The position numbers and the translations under genes were made by a program. This document shows positions 12,228 through 23,842 of a DNA stretch of 64,000 nt, one piece after another (position 1 is the stretch's first letter; each line of letters opens with the position of its first letter). Source of the stretch: Amaurobius ferox (lineage: Eukaryota; Arthropoda; Arachnida; Araneae; Amaurobiidae); the NCBI GenBank assembly GCA_951213105.1, contig OX578138.1:67480037-67544036 (forward strand), given 5' to 3'. The notes beneath the pieces were generated by a model, which was not told the origin of the DNA, ran no database searches, and worked only from the letters and a program-made list of their open reading frames with translations.

Positions 12228-12425
12228 TAGAGCTGTCAAAATTGATCCGGATCCTACAATGGATCGAGATCTGAATCTGTAATTCGGTATCAAGAACCGG
12301 ATCTAAGATTCGGTTAATGATCCGAATCTGAGATCAAGATCTGAGATTTAGATCCGAGATCCAGATCCTGAAACCGGGTATAAAATTCGGAACAGGATAT
12401 GAGATCCAGAGTTCTAATTGGATTT
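12228..12425. repeat. GATC-rich short-motif block, possibly a hAT-like terminus
   Basis: It begins AGAGCTGTCAAAATTGATCC, a style seen at ends of some hAT elements, then runs through many variants of GATCCGAATCTGAGATC. No opposite end or TSD was found. Confidence 0.35.
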
Positions 12426-13066
12426 GATGGATTCCGATCTTAACAGCCATTGTTTCTACCGAAGGTTATTCACATATATGCATTAAAAATTGTATCGCAT
12501 AGATACTATTTCGATGAATTTGCCGACTACCGTCTCAGCAGCTTTTGCTGAAGAGGGTAAAAAGTACGAAACCGGTCTACGAATAGTGATAATTTCACTG
12601 GGAGCGCTATTCTATACACTGAAAACTATCACGTATTGGTGGGTTCTGTTTTATGAATTGACCTACTGTTCTTAAGTTAAATCTTCATTAAAATTATGTA
12701 ATAAAAATTCTTTATTTCGAAAATGTATCCACAAATTAATGCTTTGAAATTAAATTACTAGAGTCTAGAGCTTACGGATCTCGAACTATCAAAAATGCTT
12801 TATTTCCACTTCGTTTTTAGGCGCATATGTTTTTAGGCGATCCAATTTCGCTTGGCAAATAAAATGTGATCAAAACCTTTTTGTACATATCTCATTAAAT
12901 AGATGAAACTAAAATTAATTCTTTGTTCTATGGTAATTGGGTTTTAATGTCAGTGTAGAGTGCTTTAACAATGTTAATGGATCTAAGCAGTATAATTTAT
13001 TTCACATGTAAGAAATAAAATTTATTTTTAACATATGTAATTAAATTTTTAAACAAAAAAAAAGTA

Positions 13067-13150
<84 letters not shown>

Positions 13151-13796
13151 CATAAAAGTACTTTTGCAAATTTAAGAAAATTCAAATTACTCTTGAAAAT
13201 GTCGTAAGTAGTATGTATTTTGTATTTTAAAAGTATTTGAGATATAGTTGTTTGGTTTTATACTGAAATTTTCCTGACTATATCACATTATGTTTTGATT
13301 AGTACACGGATACATCCAGTACCAACTGACTGTACGAGAATTTTTTTTTGTCTCAGGTAAAAATGAGGGGTTTAAAAGAAAACTTGTTTTTACTAAGTTC
13401 GAGCAGATATAGTATATTTTTTCCAGTATATTTTACTATGTTTCTAGAGTAATAATTAAGTACATGTTGTTTTCTAATTTAAAAACCTACAATCTCTAAG
13501 CGTCAGATGAGCAGCCATTTCACTCAAACAATGAATTTAAAACAAAAATGAAACATAAGAATTTTTGTCACGTTATACAATGAAAATGATTGAAACGTAT
13601 TTCTTATAATCATAATTCAGTTAAAAAGTATTTTTCATATAAAAATAGGTTTAGAAATTGATAAAATTTCTGCGTTTCATCAAATTTATAAAATTAAATG
13701 GGACTTTGTATATACAAGTATACAAAACTAATAGAGGTAAACAATTTATGAAAGAAGATAAAAATCAGTAAATGTAGTTAAATTTTAGAAGCCTTA
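12426..13796. other. No gene seen; contains a long AT dinucleotide run
   Basis: A near-pure (AT)n microsatellite of about 78 bp spans 13071-13148. The rest is AT-rich with no recognisable coding. Confidence 0.7.
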
Positions 13797-14746
13797 TGTT
13801 ATGTGGGAAACCCCACACGTCTAGTAAAGACGCTAAGTAGGCCGTTCACGTAAAGTGGAGTAAATAAAAATTACATAATACAAGTAATTAAAATGAAGAG
13901 ACTTAATATAAAACAATAACAAAAATTTATTCATTAAGATAAAACCTCATTTAGCATATTAACAATCTGGTAAATTTCATATACCAACATCTTTAGTGTA
14001 GTACATTAAGACAAACAAATCCCCTCATTCTATGATCAAAATATGAGCTTTACAATTATTAACCTATTAATGTACATTAACTCACTAATCTTACATGCCT
14101 AAGTTTTAATGGCACAGGTTAACCTTATTTAGGAGGGTCAGAGAGTCTGGTAGTAAGCCATAGTGCAAAATATGTGCAGAAATGTCCTACCTGGGTCATT
14201 ACTGCCGGTGTCGGACTCGACGACGGCTCTCTGCGTTCTCTCCGATGGGTCTCTCTCCGAGATTCGCCGCCTTTTGCGACCGTTCCTGTTCACTCTCAAA
14301 ATTCAAGTCCTCGATTTCAAAAACTTCAAGTGCAAAGTTGCTCTCGGTCTCTCCCCCCTTCACAAGGCGCCCCTGTCCATAATTGGCCAAGTAAATTAAC
14401 AGCTACGCCCTTCAGGCTATATCATTGGTCAAGGCCCCCCTGAAATATGAGATATGAAGTCTCCTGTTTTAAAACGTTGAAAGTTCTCACGAGAATTTTC
14501 CCAAGGTTCAAGTGATATGAATTGACCTCTCGGGTCAGGAAGTTCAACCCCTTCCGTTTGTTATAGCACCTAACGCTGACATGAACTTGAGAAGCCCCCT
14601 CTCTTTTCGAAACGAATGTCCGGTGCAGCTGCGTTAGAGGGAACGTTACAAATATTGCCTCACTTCATGAGGGACCGTCTTCTTCGGTCTACTTCCTCTT
14701 TCAAAAGAGCAATGTTATATTGGGAATTGAAAATTACAATATAACA
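13797..14746 (-). mobile_element. Solo LTR with 5-bp target duplication
   Basis: A 950-bp LTR starting TGTTATGTGG and ending AATATAACA, so TG...CA termini. It is flanked by the 5-bp direct repeat CCTTA at 13792-13796 and 14747-14751. It shares blocks with the LTRs at 16.0 and 23.8 kb (GACGCTA, GTGGAGTAAATAAA, AGTAATTAAAATGAAGAG, ATTGGGAATTG) but is clearly diverged. There is no internal region, so it is a solo LTR left by LTR-LTR recombination. Several small open frames inside it are not genes. Confidence 0.85.
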
Positions 14747-14800
14747 CCTTAATCTATTTTTTTTAATATTGAATGTTGCGCGCATAAAAATTTAGCTCAA

Positions 14801-14887
14801 AATTACGGCTGAAAGCTGGAATCGAACCCAGTCCTCTTGGATTATATCCAAGCGCGCCAATAGTTACAATATTCGAGCCGTAAATTA
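14801..14887 (-). tRNA. tRNA-like sequence, probably a pseudogene or tRNA-derived remnant
   Basis: On the minus strand a B-box-like GGGTTCGATTCC follows a 5-bp anticodon-type stem CTTGG/CCAAG with a 7-nt loop ATATAAT (formal anticodon ATA). An outer 8-bp stem TTACGGCT/AGCCGTAA encloses everything. The T stem pairs poorly and the A box is weak, so it does not look like a functional tRNA. Confidence 0.3.
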
Positions 14888-15231
14888 TGTTACACCTTTT
14901 GTTTTAATTTTTATTTTCACGAAGGTCCATACTCACTTCTAGTGAATTGTATTCACTTTAAACATCAGTAAAAACAAAACAGTATAAAAATACACCCGAT
15001 TTCGAAAACTTGCAGTTTTCGAAATCACTGAAAAACGAAATCCGATACTGTAATCCATACTGGAAAACGAAATCCGGTACATTAAATGTCCTCCATTCGA
15101 TCGTCTTCCCTCCCCATATCTGAAAGTCTGTCTGTCAAAGCTTATAAACAATGTGAATATTAAAAAGTATGTTTCAATATCCTACCACAAGTTTCAATCC
15201 ATAGTCCTTTTATTCATTTCTAAATTATTCA

Positions 15232-15357
15232 TTGGGGTATAAACGTACCCGCTATACCCCCTGCTGTGAGGCCGATTCTTCGCTATTGGCCAAGTTAAAT
15301 GACGTCATGGGCGGAGCCTAGTATACACTTTGAAGTTGTCGTCTTCGAGATTATACA
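15232..15357 (+). promoter_or_regulatory. Promoter-like module, duplicated in inverted orientation at 30.2 kb
   Basis: Within about 40 bp are an inverted CCAAT (CTATTGGCC), a full CRE palindrome TGACGTCA and a GC box GGGCGGAGCC. The module is shared, inverted, with 30176-30300, where a 24-28 bp extra segment is present. Downstream, AGGTAAGT at about 15480 would be a good splice donor. It may be the 5' end of an unrecognised TE or a first exon. Confidence 0.4.
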
Positions 15358-16034
15358 TGGAAAAAAATGTTTGTTATTAAATCGGGAAGAAAATTATGAT
15401 AGAAAAAAATAGTGCAAAGATACAATATGCGGAGTTTGTTGTTATACACGTTCGTAAAACAACAAAAATGTCTTAACTTTAGGTAAGTAGTATATGATAT
15501 ATTTATTACAATTCTTGGAGTAAAATGTTGACACTGGAACGTTATACCATATACATCTGTAATAATCCGATTGAATGATTTTCTAACTTATTTCTTATAT
15601 AGTACCTAATTTTAGATAGAAGATTTCGGACCAAATATGAATATATCAAAACTTGTACTGCAATATTTCACCTGGTCTGTCTAAATAACTTAAGTGGTCA
15701 GATGTTTTTAGGGTTGTATCAGTTAAATTAAAGGAGAAACTTTGATTTATTTCCTTCCAGGCTAATTAAATTTGTGTAGAAGACAGCAATATATTTTTTA
15801 ATCTGATTCATAGTCAATTTGTTTATCACAGTAGTGAGTTATAGTATAAGAGTGTTGAAGACCCAAGCCGTCCGACTCATCCTAAGGACATATATGAAGT
15901 TTCATTTCAATTGTATGGGTGTTGATTTTGAGATTTTATTGATATTAAGTAACATTCTGAAGAAAGCAAACACTAATAGCCATTATCTAATGTTTATGAA
16001 ATACGTTGAACTTTTATCTGTATCCAGTAGTGAG
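15358..16034. other. No gene seen
   Basis: AT-rich, containing one micro-insertion core at 15855-15890. A small open frame at 15.82-16.04 kb reads through that insertion and has no known motif. Confidence 0.5.
15855..15890 (+). mobile_element. Micro-insertion family, copy 1 (diverged)
   Basis: GAAGACCCAAGCCGTCCGAC followed by TCATCCTAAGGACA aligns with the three copies at 29.2, 32.0 and 54.7 kb. No clear flanking duplication remains. Confidence 0.55.
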
Positions 16035-17103
16035 TGATATGTGAGTCATCAAACGTCAGGTATTGACGCTACATAGACCGATCTCGTACAGTGGAGTAAA
16101 TAAAGAAATACATAATACCAGTAATTAAAATGAAGAGGCTTAATCTTAAACAAAAACAAAGAATTTATTTCATTAAGATAAAACCTTATTTAATATTTGA
16201 TAAAGTCAACAATTCCACAATGAATGTTAAATAAATTCCAGAGCTCGTAATAACTCATTTAAGTTTTCAATCATGCAACAAATCCATTATAATTAACGCC
16301 GTGGCATTCCTACATTTCCTATATGACTAAATGTCTCACATACAATATTTCAATTCTTATTCTGAAATTCTCTTTTATCAACACCTGTCTTACGTGTGAC
16401 ATCCATTTCACACATGCATAATTAAATTTAATAAAACCATTTGTCATTCCTAACACTATTCTCCATTAATAGGGAGAGAGGGTGAGAGCCTACTGTACAA
16501 TTGACCTTCGTGCAAAATACATGTAAAGAAATTGCCTACCTCGGAACATCGCCGTCGACTGCTCGCGTCATCGGCAGGAGGAACCGGACTTCTCCGAATG
16601 GGCTGTCTGTCTTATCGTCGCGCTCGTACGACCACCTTTTAGCACTCCAAAAATTCAACTCCTCTTTTCGATTTTCAAATTTTAAAAGCTTAAGTCTCTC
16701 TTCATCTCTCCCCTCTCTCTTAGGCCCCCAGACTCTCATTGGTTTCGTAAATACCTAACTCCGCCTTCCGGCTATCTAACTGGCCGAAGCCCCCCTTGAA
16801 ATATTAGATATTTGAGTATTGTCTTTTTCGAGCAGAAAGTTCTCACGAACATTTTCCCATGTCCATCAGGAAGTTAATTGACCTCTCGGGTCAAGAGGTT
16901 CAACCCCTTCCGTCTAATATAGTACCTAGTGCTGACGTGAATACGAGAAGCACCCTTTTTCACTCTCGAACTACGTCCGGTCCAGCTGTGTCTAAGGGAA
17001 CGTTATATGAATTGTCTCGCTGTATGAGGGACCATCTTCTTAGATCCACTTCCACTTTCAAAATAGCAATGTTATATTGGGAATTGGAAATTACAATATA
17101 ACA
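16035..17103 (-). repeat. 3' LTR of the gag-only retrotransposon
   Basis: 1069 bp, with plus-strand ends TGATATGTGAG and TTACAATATAACA. Compared with its partner it differs at about six bases plus a 2-nt and a 1-nt indel. Confidence 0.92.
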
Positions 17104-17121
17104 ATTACCCTTCTTCCCCCC
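17104..17121 (-). promoter_or_regulatory. Polypurine tract
   Basis: Minus-strand GGGGGGAAGAAGGGTAAT lies directly before the 3' LTR start TGTTATATT, in the position where plus-strand DNA synthesis is primed. Confidence 0.8.
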
Positions 17122-17539
17122 AAAAATTTGGTGGGAAAAAAGCCAATTATCGAGTTGCGAGTTCATCATCACACTGGCAGAGTTACCTGTGACATCATCT
17201 CCTTCCTCTCTAAAATACTGAATCATCTGTAACATTACACTATATATACATATATCAGTCATTTCAGTACAACAAAAATATTACTGGTAACAAAATATCA
17301 AATACTCTTTGCATAAATACGAATCACAGTGTTCCTGGAAATTTTTATTTTTTTTTGTAAGCATCAGTTCGATTTATTGTTATTCTGTATCTGAAACATT
17401 GTAGCTGCATTCGTGGGATGTCTTTTGAAAAGTTTATAGTAAAGAAAAAATGTTTAAACTGTTCATCTTTGTAATGGTACGATTGAGTGTACACTATCTC
17501 CTTATGATTAAACACTGGCCTTGTTGCAGAAATGGACAT

Positions 17540-17830
17540 GAATCGCTGGAATTGCTGGGTAAGGAATCGTTGACCGTTTGGGAATCGTTGCACGTCTGGA
17601 ATTGTTGAATCGCTGACCACTTGAGAATTGTTGTTTGTCTGGGATTGTTGAATCGCTGACCACTTGAGAATCGTTGTTTGTCTGGAATTGTTGAATCGCT
17701 GACCACTTGAGACTCGTTGTTTGTCTGGGATTGTTGAATAACCGGAATCGCTGGCCACTTGGAAATCCTTGTTTGTCTGGAATTGTTGAGTAACCGGAAT
17801 CGCTGACCACTTGGAAATCATTGGGCAACA
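17540..17830 (-). repeat. Tandem repeats of about 47-57 bp near the 3' LTR
   Basis: Five or six imperfect units share GAATCGCTGACCACTTGAGA, TCGTTGTTTGTCTG and GATTGTTGA. Because unit length is near a multiple of three, open frames run through it in several phases, but these look like repeat by-products. Confidence 0.85.
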
Positions 17831-20800
17831 GGAACTGTATGCTATTTCATGGTTTGTTTAAGCAAATCAAAACATATATATTACACTCAGGCCAACTTTT
17901 TATTACTCTCCTCTCTTAAAACTCACCAAAGTATATTTTTTATAAATTCAATTTCTATAATTTTAATTTGTCACCCGGCACACGAAACATTACAAAAAAA
18001 ACTCTCTTTTTTTTCAAACTCCTTTAAATTTGTTAACATTCTCAAAAATTGCCCCATTGAAATTTCTACACTTTATCTATTTTAAATCCTTCCATATAAT
18101 ATATACATTTTCTATTCAAATTTGATACTCCCTTCAAACTTACATTTTTCAAATTCCTACTATTTATTTATTTTACATTTCTCTACCTTATGTTTTTCCA
18201 CATTATATATATACATTTCTTATTTAACATCCTATCCATTTATCTACTTTAAATCCTTCCACATAATATATACATTTTTTTTTTTACTTAAATTTGCTAC
18301 TCTCTTCAAACTTACATTTTTCAAATTCCTACCGTTTATCTATTTATGTCCTTCCATTCTATATATACATTTTTATTTTATTTTTTTATCCTATCCATTT
18401 AAATTTGATACCTTACTCAAACTTAAAATATTGAAATTCTTACACTCTCTATACATTAAACTTCACCACTCTTATCAATTTATATTTTCCTGACCTCATC
18501 ATGTGTTCTCAATCGAACGTGCCATAAATATAACTCATGTACATATTTATAATAAAATACTTAAACACTTACACTATCCTCTCAAATACTATCAAAATAA
18601 GACCTATATAACTCCAAAAATTTCCGCACAATACTTTAAAATTTTCCTACAAACTGAGATGACAGAAAAAAAAACCATGTAATCATTTAATTACCAGCCT
18701 ACTGAAAATCTTATAACTCCCCTGCGATTCTATATTACACTATCCATAAATATACATTTTCTTTCACATATCACCTGGTTTAATCCAAAAAATATACTTG
18801 GATACGGAATTTCCCGAATTCATTAAATTATTCACTTTCCCACTTAATGAAACCATACTTAAATTTACCCGTAATTCTTATAACTCACTGAAATTCTCTC
18901 AATTCATACATAATTACAAATTTTCTCTCAAAAACCATCTAACTCAATTAAAATCCCATACTTGAATACCAAAATGTACATTTTCTTTTCATATATCCCT
19001 TGTAATTGAATGCAAAGTCTCCTGAATTAATTCATTTCTCCTCTTTCTCTTTTCAATTTCCAAACTTGTGTAACATTTATTCTAGCATCCAAATTCCCTG
19101 TTTAAAACGAAAAACTAGCCCCTGGATACAAGGTCGCACCGTCCTTGAATAGTGGCAAACTTCTGGAAAAAAGCGGTCCCCTTTGACCCGCGGCTAAATC
19201 CGGGCATTACTACGTGTGAGGTCCTCTCCCAATTAGTCGTACATGGCTCGTACATGTCGCCTTTTTGAAAATGGTCCATCTCGTCATCCGCCATTCTGGT
19301 CAGTGTTCAGTGGCTTATGGATTGTGTGATGTGAAAGTGCTCTACCGAGGCCCCCAAATGGATTAAAAACTCTGGAATTACACGGATTACCTCTAGGATT
19401 AATTAAAATGCGGTTAGTGTTATATTTTGTTCTTACATTCTATTTTCTTTATATATCCAAAAACTCCGTCGTCTAGCGTTCCCTTCGAAAGTTCGTCTCT
19501 CTCAAAAAAAAATTTTATATGTGTGACCCTATCAAAATATATGTAGAAACGCTTTTTTTTTTTCAAATGCATTTTATTTAACCTACAATTCGCGTATGTT
19601 TATTACAATTATCTATTCATTTTACATTATAATTTGTGTATATATTCATTACAATTATCTATTTTCTTTGAACTGCCATTTTGATTTTTAATTAAAGTTC
19701 TCTATCCATTCTAAACTCTTATTTTTTTTTTTTTTTTTTTTTTTTACCCATTATTTAGTTATTTAAATTACAACTTTTATTTTGAATTGCCAATTATTTA
19801 TTTATTTAAATTACAATTTTTATTTTTAATTATGAATTATTTATTTATTTAAATTCTAATTTTTATTTTTAATTATGAATTATTTATTTATTTAAACTAG
19901 AAAAAAAATTGTTTTTTTTTTTTTTTTTTTATTTACCAATTATCTAATTATTCAAACAACAGCTTCCTATTTCCTCTCGCGTATTAATCTAATAAGGGTT
20001 GGTCAGTCCGTTTATTACATCAAGGACGCGAAGAAAACGTTTATTTTTGTTATAAGATTTCAGTGCTTTTTTTATTTATTTATTTATTTATTTTTTTATT
20101 ATTTAATAATTATTTATTTATTTAAATCACAATTTTTATTCATAATTCCCCATTATTTATAGTTCCATATTTATTTAAACTTCCCTGTTCATTTAAACTT
20201 TCATCTAATTAATGTACGATTAATTTAACATTTCCTCAAATTTTTTATTTTTTTTATTTCACAATTTGTTTACCATTTCTTAATTAATGTAATATTTATT
20301 TAAACTTCCTTAATTTATAATTCAATATTTATTTAAAACTTCCTTTATTTATAATTCAATGTTTATTTAAAACTTCCTTTATTTATAATCCAATATTTAT
20401 TTAAAATTTGCGTTCGATCTTTCGCGTTGCATTTTGTGAATGCCGTGTGTTTTCTTTGTTACATATTTCCAAAAATTTGAATTACGGTTTGTCCGCGCTC
20501 TTACCTATGTTTAAATTTCTTTCGTGTTTTAAAGAAATCAATTTAAATTTAAATTCTTTAAAGATCTCAACGCATAGCTGTGTTTTATATTTGTCTTACC
20601 ACGATACCTGTTATGTATTTGTAACAATTCCCCCCTCATTTGTTTCTCACTTGTATTCGAAACCAGTTCTCCCCTGTGAATAACTGCGTACCCTGCTTCT
20701 TTGTAGACTGAACTTGCAATTCACCCCCTTTGTGAGATCCCATTTCCCCTTGTTTCCCTCTGAAAACTGACCTTGAGTGGAACCCATCTCCACTCTCTAA

Positions 20801-21221
20801 CTGTGAGTCGCCACTGAGAAATTCTGCCTCCCTGAAATTGTCGCCACCGAGTGCTTTGTAAGAATGGCAACCTGCTCTGAACCATGTCTCTCTACAAACC
20901 AGACCCGTCCCGTTGTACGTGTCGCTTGCTGTTTAAGAGAAGGGAGAAAGAAACCTTTTCGCTAGCAAATGTGTGTTTGTTGACATTTTGCACTGTACGA
21001 GGAGGGGGGAGGGGGATCGTTCGCTGGTGTTGTGTTGTGCTGACATTTTGTGAATGTCGTGTATTTTGCTACATATCTGTCGCAAGTACGTTAAATAATA
21101 AAAGCGGGAAGAGATTGTTGCTTTCCATTAACAATTTTGACTTCATATCCATTTTTCATTTTTATAATTTATCCAATGCCAGATCAATTTCCAAAGAATT
21201 CATTTTGGCGTATTAATATTT
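17831..21221 (-). other. Non-coding interior of the LTR element
   Basis: AT-rich DNA with T/C-rich degenerate repeats at 18.08-18.46 kb (TTCAAACTTACATTTTTCAA recurs), long poly-T runs near 19.72 and 19.91 kb, and short TTTATTTAAA repeats at 19.7-20.4 kb. Two related segments (about 20.42 and 21.04 kb) share CATTTTGTGAATG and CGTGT. No pol-like frame is present. Confidence 0.7.
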
Positions 21222-23191
21222 TTACCTCTTTCTCATCTTGAAATTTTCCAAATAGCGATCGTCATACGATATTAAGTTCCTAAAAATTTTTGGTTTCATG
21301 AAAAAATGTGAACCGAGTTTTCTTTCATTCCGCTTTTGGATCTCCTCACTTACACTATTGTTACAAACTTGTATTTTCTGTGGAACCTCTATTTCTTGCC
21401 TAGCATACCTTTTGTTTTGATTCTCATTTATTTCTGAAGGTTTTTGAACACAATTCACTTCACTATCGTTTTGGCTTTTCTCTCTACTTGTACTACAATT
21501 TTCATTTTGAATATTTTTAGTGGTATTCTTTGAATTTTGTAAATTTTGAGAGTTAGTATTTCCATTATCGTTGTCCATAATATCCATCATTTCACTTTCA
21601 TTTGAATTTTGTGTATCTTGTATCATGTGATTTTCATTCGTAATTCGGATGTCCTGAAGTTGGAATTTTGCATTTTCTTTTCGACTTTTTTGACAATTAA
21701 CCTTTCCATTCTCCTTTTGGACTTGTGGGAAAATAACATTTTGATTTACATTAACTTTCATTAGTTTGCTTTTATCTGCTTTCCAAATATTTTCATTACT
21801 GTGACTTTTATTTGTATATTGAATATTTTCAAAATGAACCCTTTCTCTAATCAAAACCTCCGTTATTTTGTTTTCATTTGGATTTTTGATATCTCCATTG
21901 CCATAGTTTGTACCTGTGCTTTGTGAATTTTCGGGATCAGCATTTTCGCTAATCAAAACATCCATTACTTTGTTTTCATTTGAAATTTTGATGTCTTCAT
22001 TGCCATAGTTTGTATTTGTCTTCTGTGTGTCTTTGAAATCAGCGCTCTCATCAACCGAAACGTCCGTTATTTTGTTTTCATTTAATTTCTGAGTTTGTTC
22101 TTTAATTTTTTTGAAAGTATCAATAGGCCAATCCGAAAAAGATGTGTCAGAGTCTAAGCGAATTTTTGTTTCCGTGTTTTGAAATTTATTTTCCACCTTG
22201 TGCAATTCCGTGTTTAATTCATCTCCAATTGACGCGATATGTTCAACTTTGTCCTTCCTGTCCTTAATGTCCTCTCTCTCTCCATTATTTTGGGTTCTGT
22301 AATTACCAATATTTCCACTATCAATTTGAGTTTTGTATTTTTCAACGTTTCGTCCCTCGTTCTCAATATTTATTTGTGTAACATTCCTTTTTCTAATTCC
22401 TTCTCTATTCCTTTGCGTACCCCTTTCTAGGTCTCTGTTTTGTGTAGGAGGTTCTGCATAGTAATTTCTGCTCTGGTGATATTTTCTCGGAAAGGCGTGG
22501 TTTGAAATGTAATTGTATGTGTCCGGCTGGGAGGAGTAAGTTCTGTGGTCATCATACGGCTGGGTTTGAAATGAGTGGGGAGGAGGCTGTATTTGATTAT
22601 GCCAATGTGTTCTCGCGTTGTTTATGTTTGGATTCTGGGTTTGCTTAAAATGATCAGCTTTGTATATTCGGCATTCTCTCATGAAATGTCCCTGTTTATT
22701 ACAGTAATGGCATGTTACGAGTTTTTTTGTTTATGTCGTGGGAATTTGTACTTTTTCTTGAATTTTTAATGCTTTCCTCTTTTGGGTTATATAATTTAAA
22801 ATGTGTATCTTAAATTTCTGTTGTTCTCCGCGGAGCGTCTCAATTTCCTGTCTGTATGTGGTAGTGAAAAGGGTTTGATTTGTCGTTATGTTGGGTTTTT
22901 CTGTAAAGAACTCTAATAACCTATTCCTAAATTTTCGAAAGATGTTTCCCTTCTTAATTCTTGTGACCCTATATAAAATTTTCTTGCATTCCCTCTTAAC
23001 CGAGATTTGACGATTGTCAGCTTCTCCTCCTCTGACCAATTCCCTAAGCTACTGAGATATTTGACCTGGTCAAAAAAAAACTCTACATCATTCTCTATGC
23101 CATTGCATTCCCCTAATAGGTGTATAAGTCCTGGTAGCCTACTCCTCGTTGTTGGAGGACTTGCTCCGCTTTCCGTCATTCTAAATTTCAC
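21222..23191 (-). pseudogene. Retrotransposon Gag with CCHC knuckle, broken
   Basis: The N-terminal frame (23191 to about 22930) reads like a retrotransposon Gag capsid region, with WSEEEKLTIVKSRLRGNA and a following helix-rich segment. It shifts by one base near 22930-22945 into the frame that continues to 21222. That frame is cut by an in-frame TAA at 22731-22733, just before the zinc knuckle CHYCNKQGHFMREC (C-x2-C-x4-H-x4-C) encoded at about 22675-22715. After the knuckle comes a tail of roughly 480 residues rich in Asn, Glu, Lys and Gln, with three 34-residue repeats. Gag would package the element RNA. No protease or polymerase follows, so this is the only gene of the element. The breaks imply that this copy makes no intact Gag. 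Identification rests on knuckle, position and LTR context. Confidence 0.8.
21777..22082 (-). repeat. Three 102-bp (34-codon) tandem repeats in the gag tail
   Basis: Units at 22082-21981, 21980-21879 and 21878-21777 each start NENK and contain an NYGNEDIK-like block (diverged in the third). Exactly in frame and contiguous. Confidence 0.85.
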
Positions 23192-23681
23192 TTTCTCGCA
23201 AAAATTCTATATCTAAAATTATTTCCTGTTTTTACACCTCAAAATGTTCCCCCAAAATATTTAAATACAATATCACATAAATTCAAAAACATAATTCTAA
23301 TCATTTCACTATCTACGCATGCAAATACTTCAATCCTCATAATAAACTCCTAAAATATTACACAAAATTTTACATAATTCAAAAATTTCTTAAAAGCTTC
23401 AAGTTCCCTAATAACTATATTTTCACATACAATCTGGCATGTCTCATTAAGAACACATAATGATTCATCACTTTGTTTGCTTCTCATACTGTGAAATAAA
23501 TTTTCTTAAATTTACTTATATTTATTTTAATTTTAAAATTCTTTCTTTAATTTAATCCTTATTTTACACAAAAAATTTTATTCAATATTTTCATTTTTCA
23601 TTAATTCCAAATGTAATTATTCTCTTCATTAAAATTTAAATTCTGGCATATAACTGGTCTAAAACAGCAAAGTCGCCAGAA

Positions 23682-23842
23682 GGGTGAAATAATTTTGAAT
23701 CCAGGTTTGATTGGTCATGAGCACCAATATGATAAGGGTGCAATAATTTTGAGTCCAGGTTCGAAAACTGGTTTAAACGGCACCAAAATGATTTGTGTGC
23801 AATAATTTTGAGTCCAGGTTCGACTGGTCACGGGCGCCAAAA
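23682..23842 (-). repeat. Threefold tandem repeat carrying the primer-binding site
   Basis: Three units (23682, 23736, 23795 onward) share ATAATTTTGAGTCCAGGTTC and end in GCACCAATATGAT, GGCACCAAAATGAT and GGCGCCAAAATGA. Each contains a T-arm-like CCAG-GTTCGA-CTGG block and a 3' CCA on the plus strand, so each could act as or derive from a primer-binding region. Confidence 0.8.
23823..23839 (-). promoter_or_regulatory. Primer-binding site (PBS)
   Basis: Minus-strand TGGCGCCCGTGACCAGT begins three bases after the 5' LTR end. The first nine bases, TGGCGCCCG, equal those of lysine-tRNA-primed PBSs known from retroviruses; beyond that the match to a specific tRNA is unknown. Confidence 0.7.

Noticed and set aside
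14163..14443. Three overlapping frames of 66-89 codons
   Set aside because: Inside the solo LTR and in three phases at once, so not a gene.
17345..17828. 158- and 106-codon minus-strand frames with QRFNNSRQTT repeats
   Set aside because: Tandem DNA repeats read open in several phases; no start context or domain, and they lie in the non-coding 3' part of the LTR element.
18122..18493. 123-codon Phe/Tyr/Ile-rich frame
   Set aside because: Composition follows the T/C-rich degenerate repeats of the LTR element interior; not membrane-protein-like in any ordered way.
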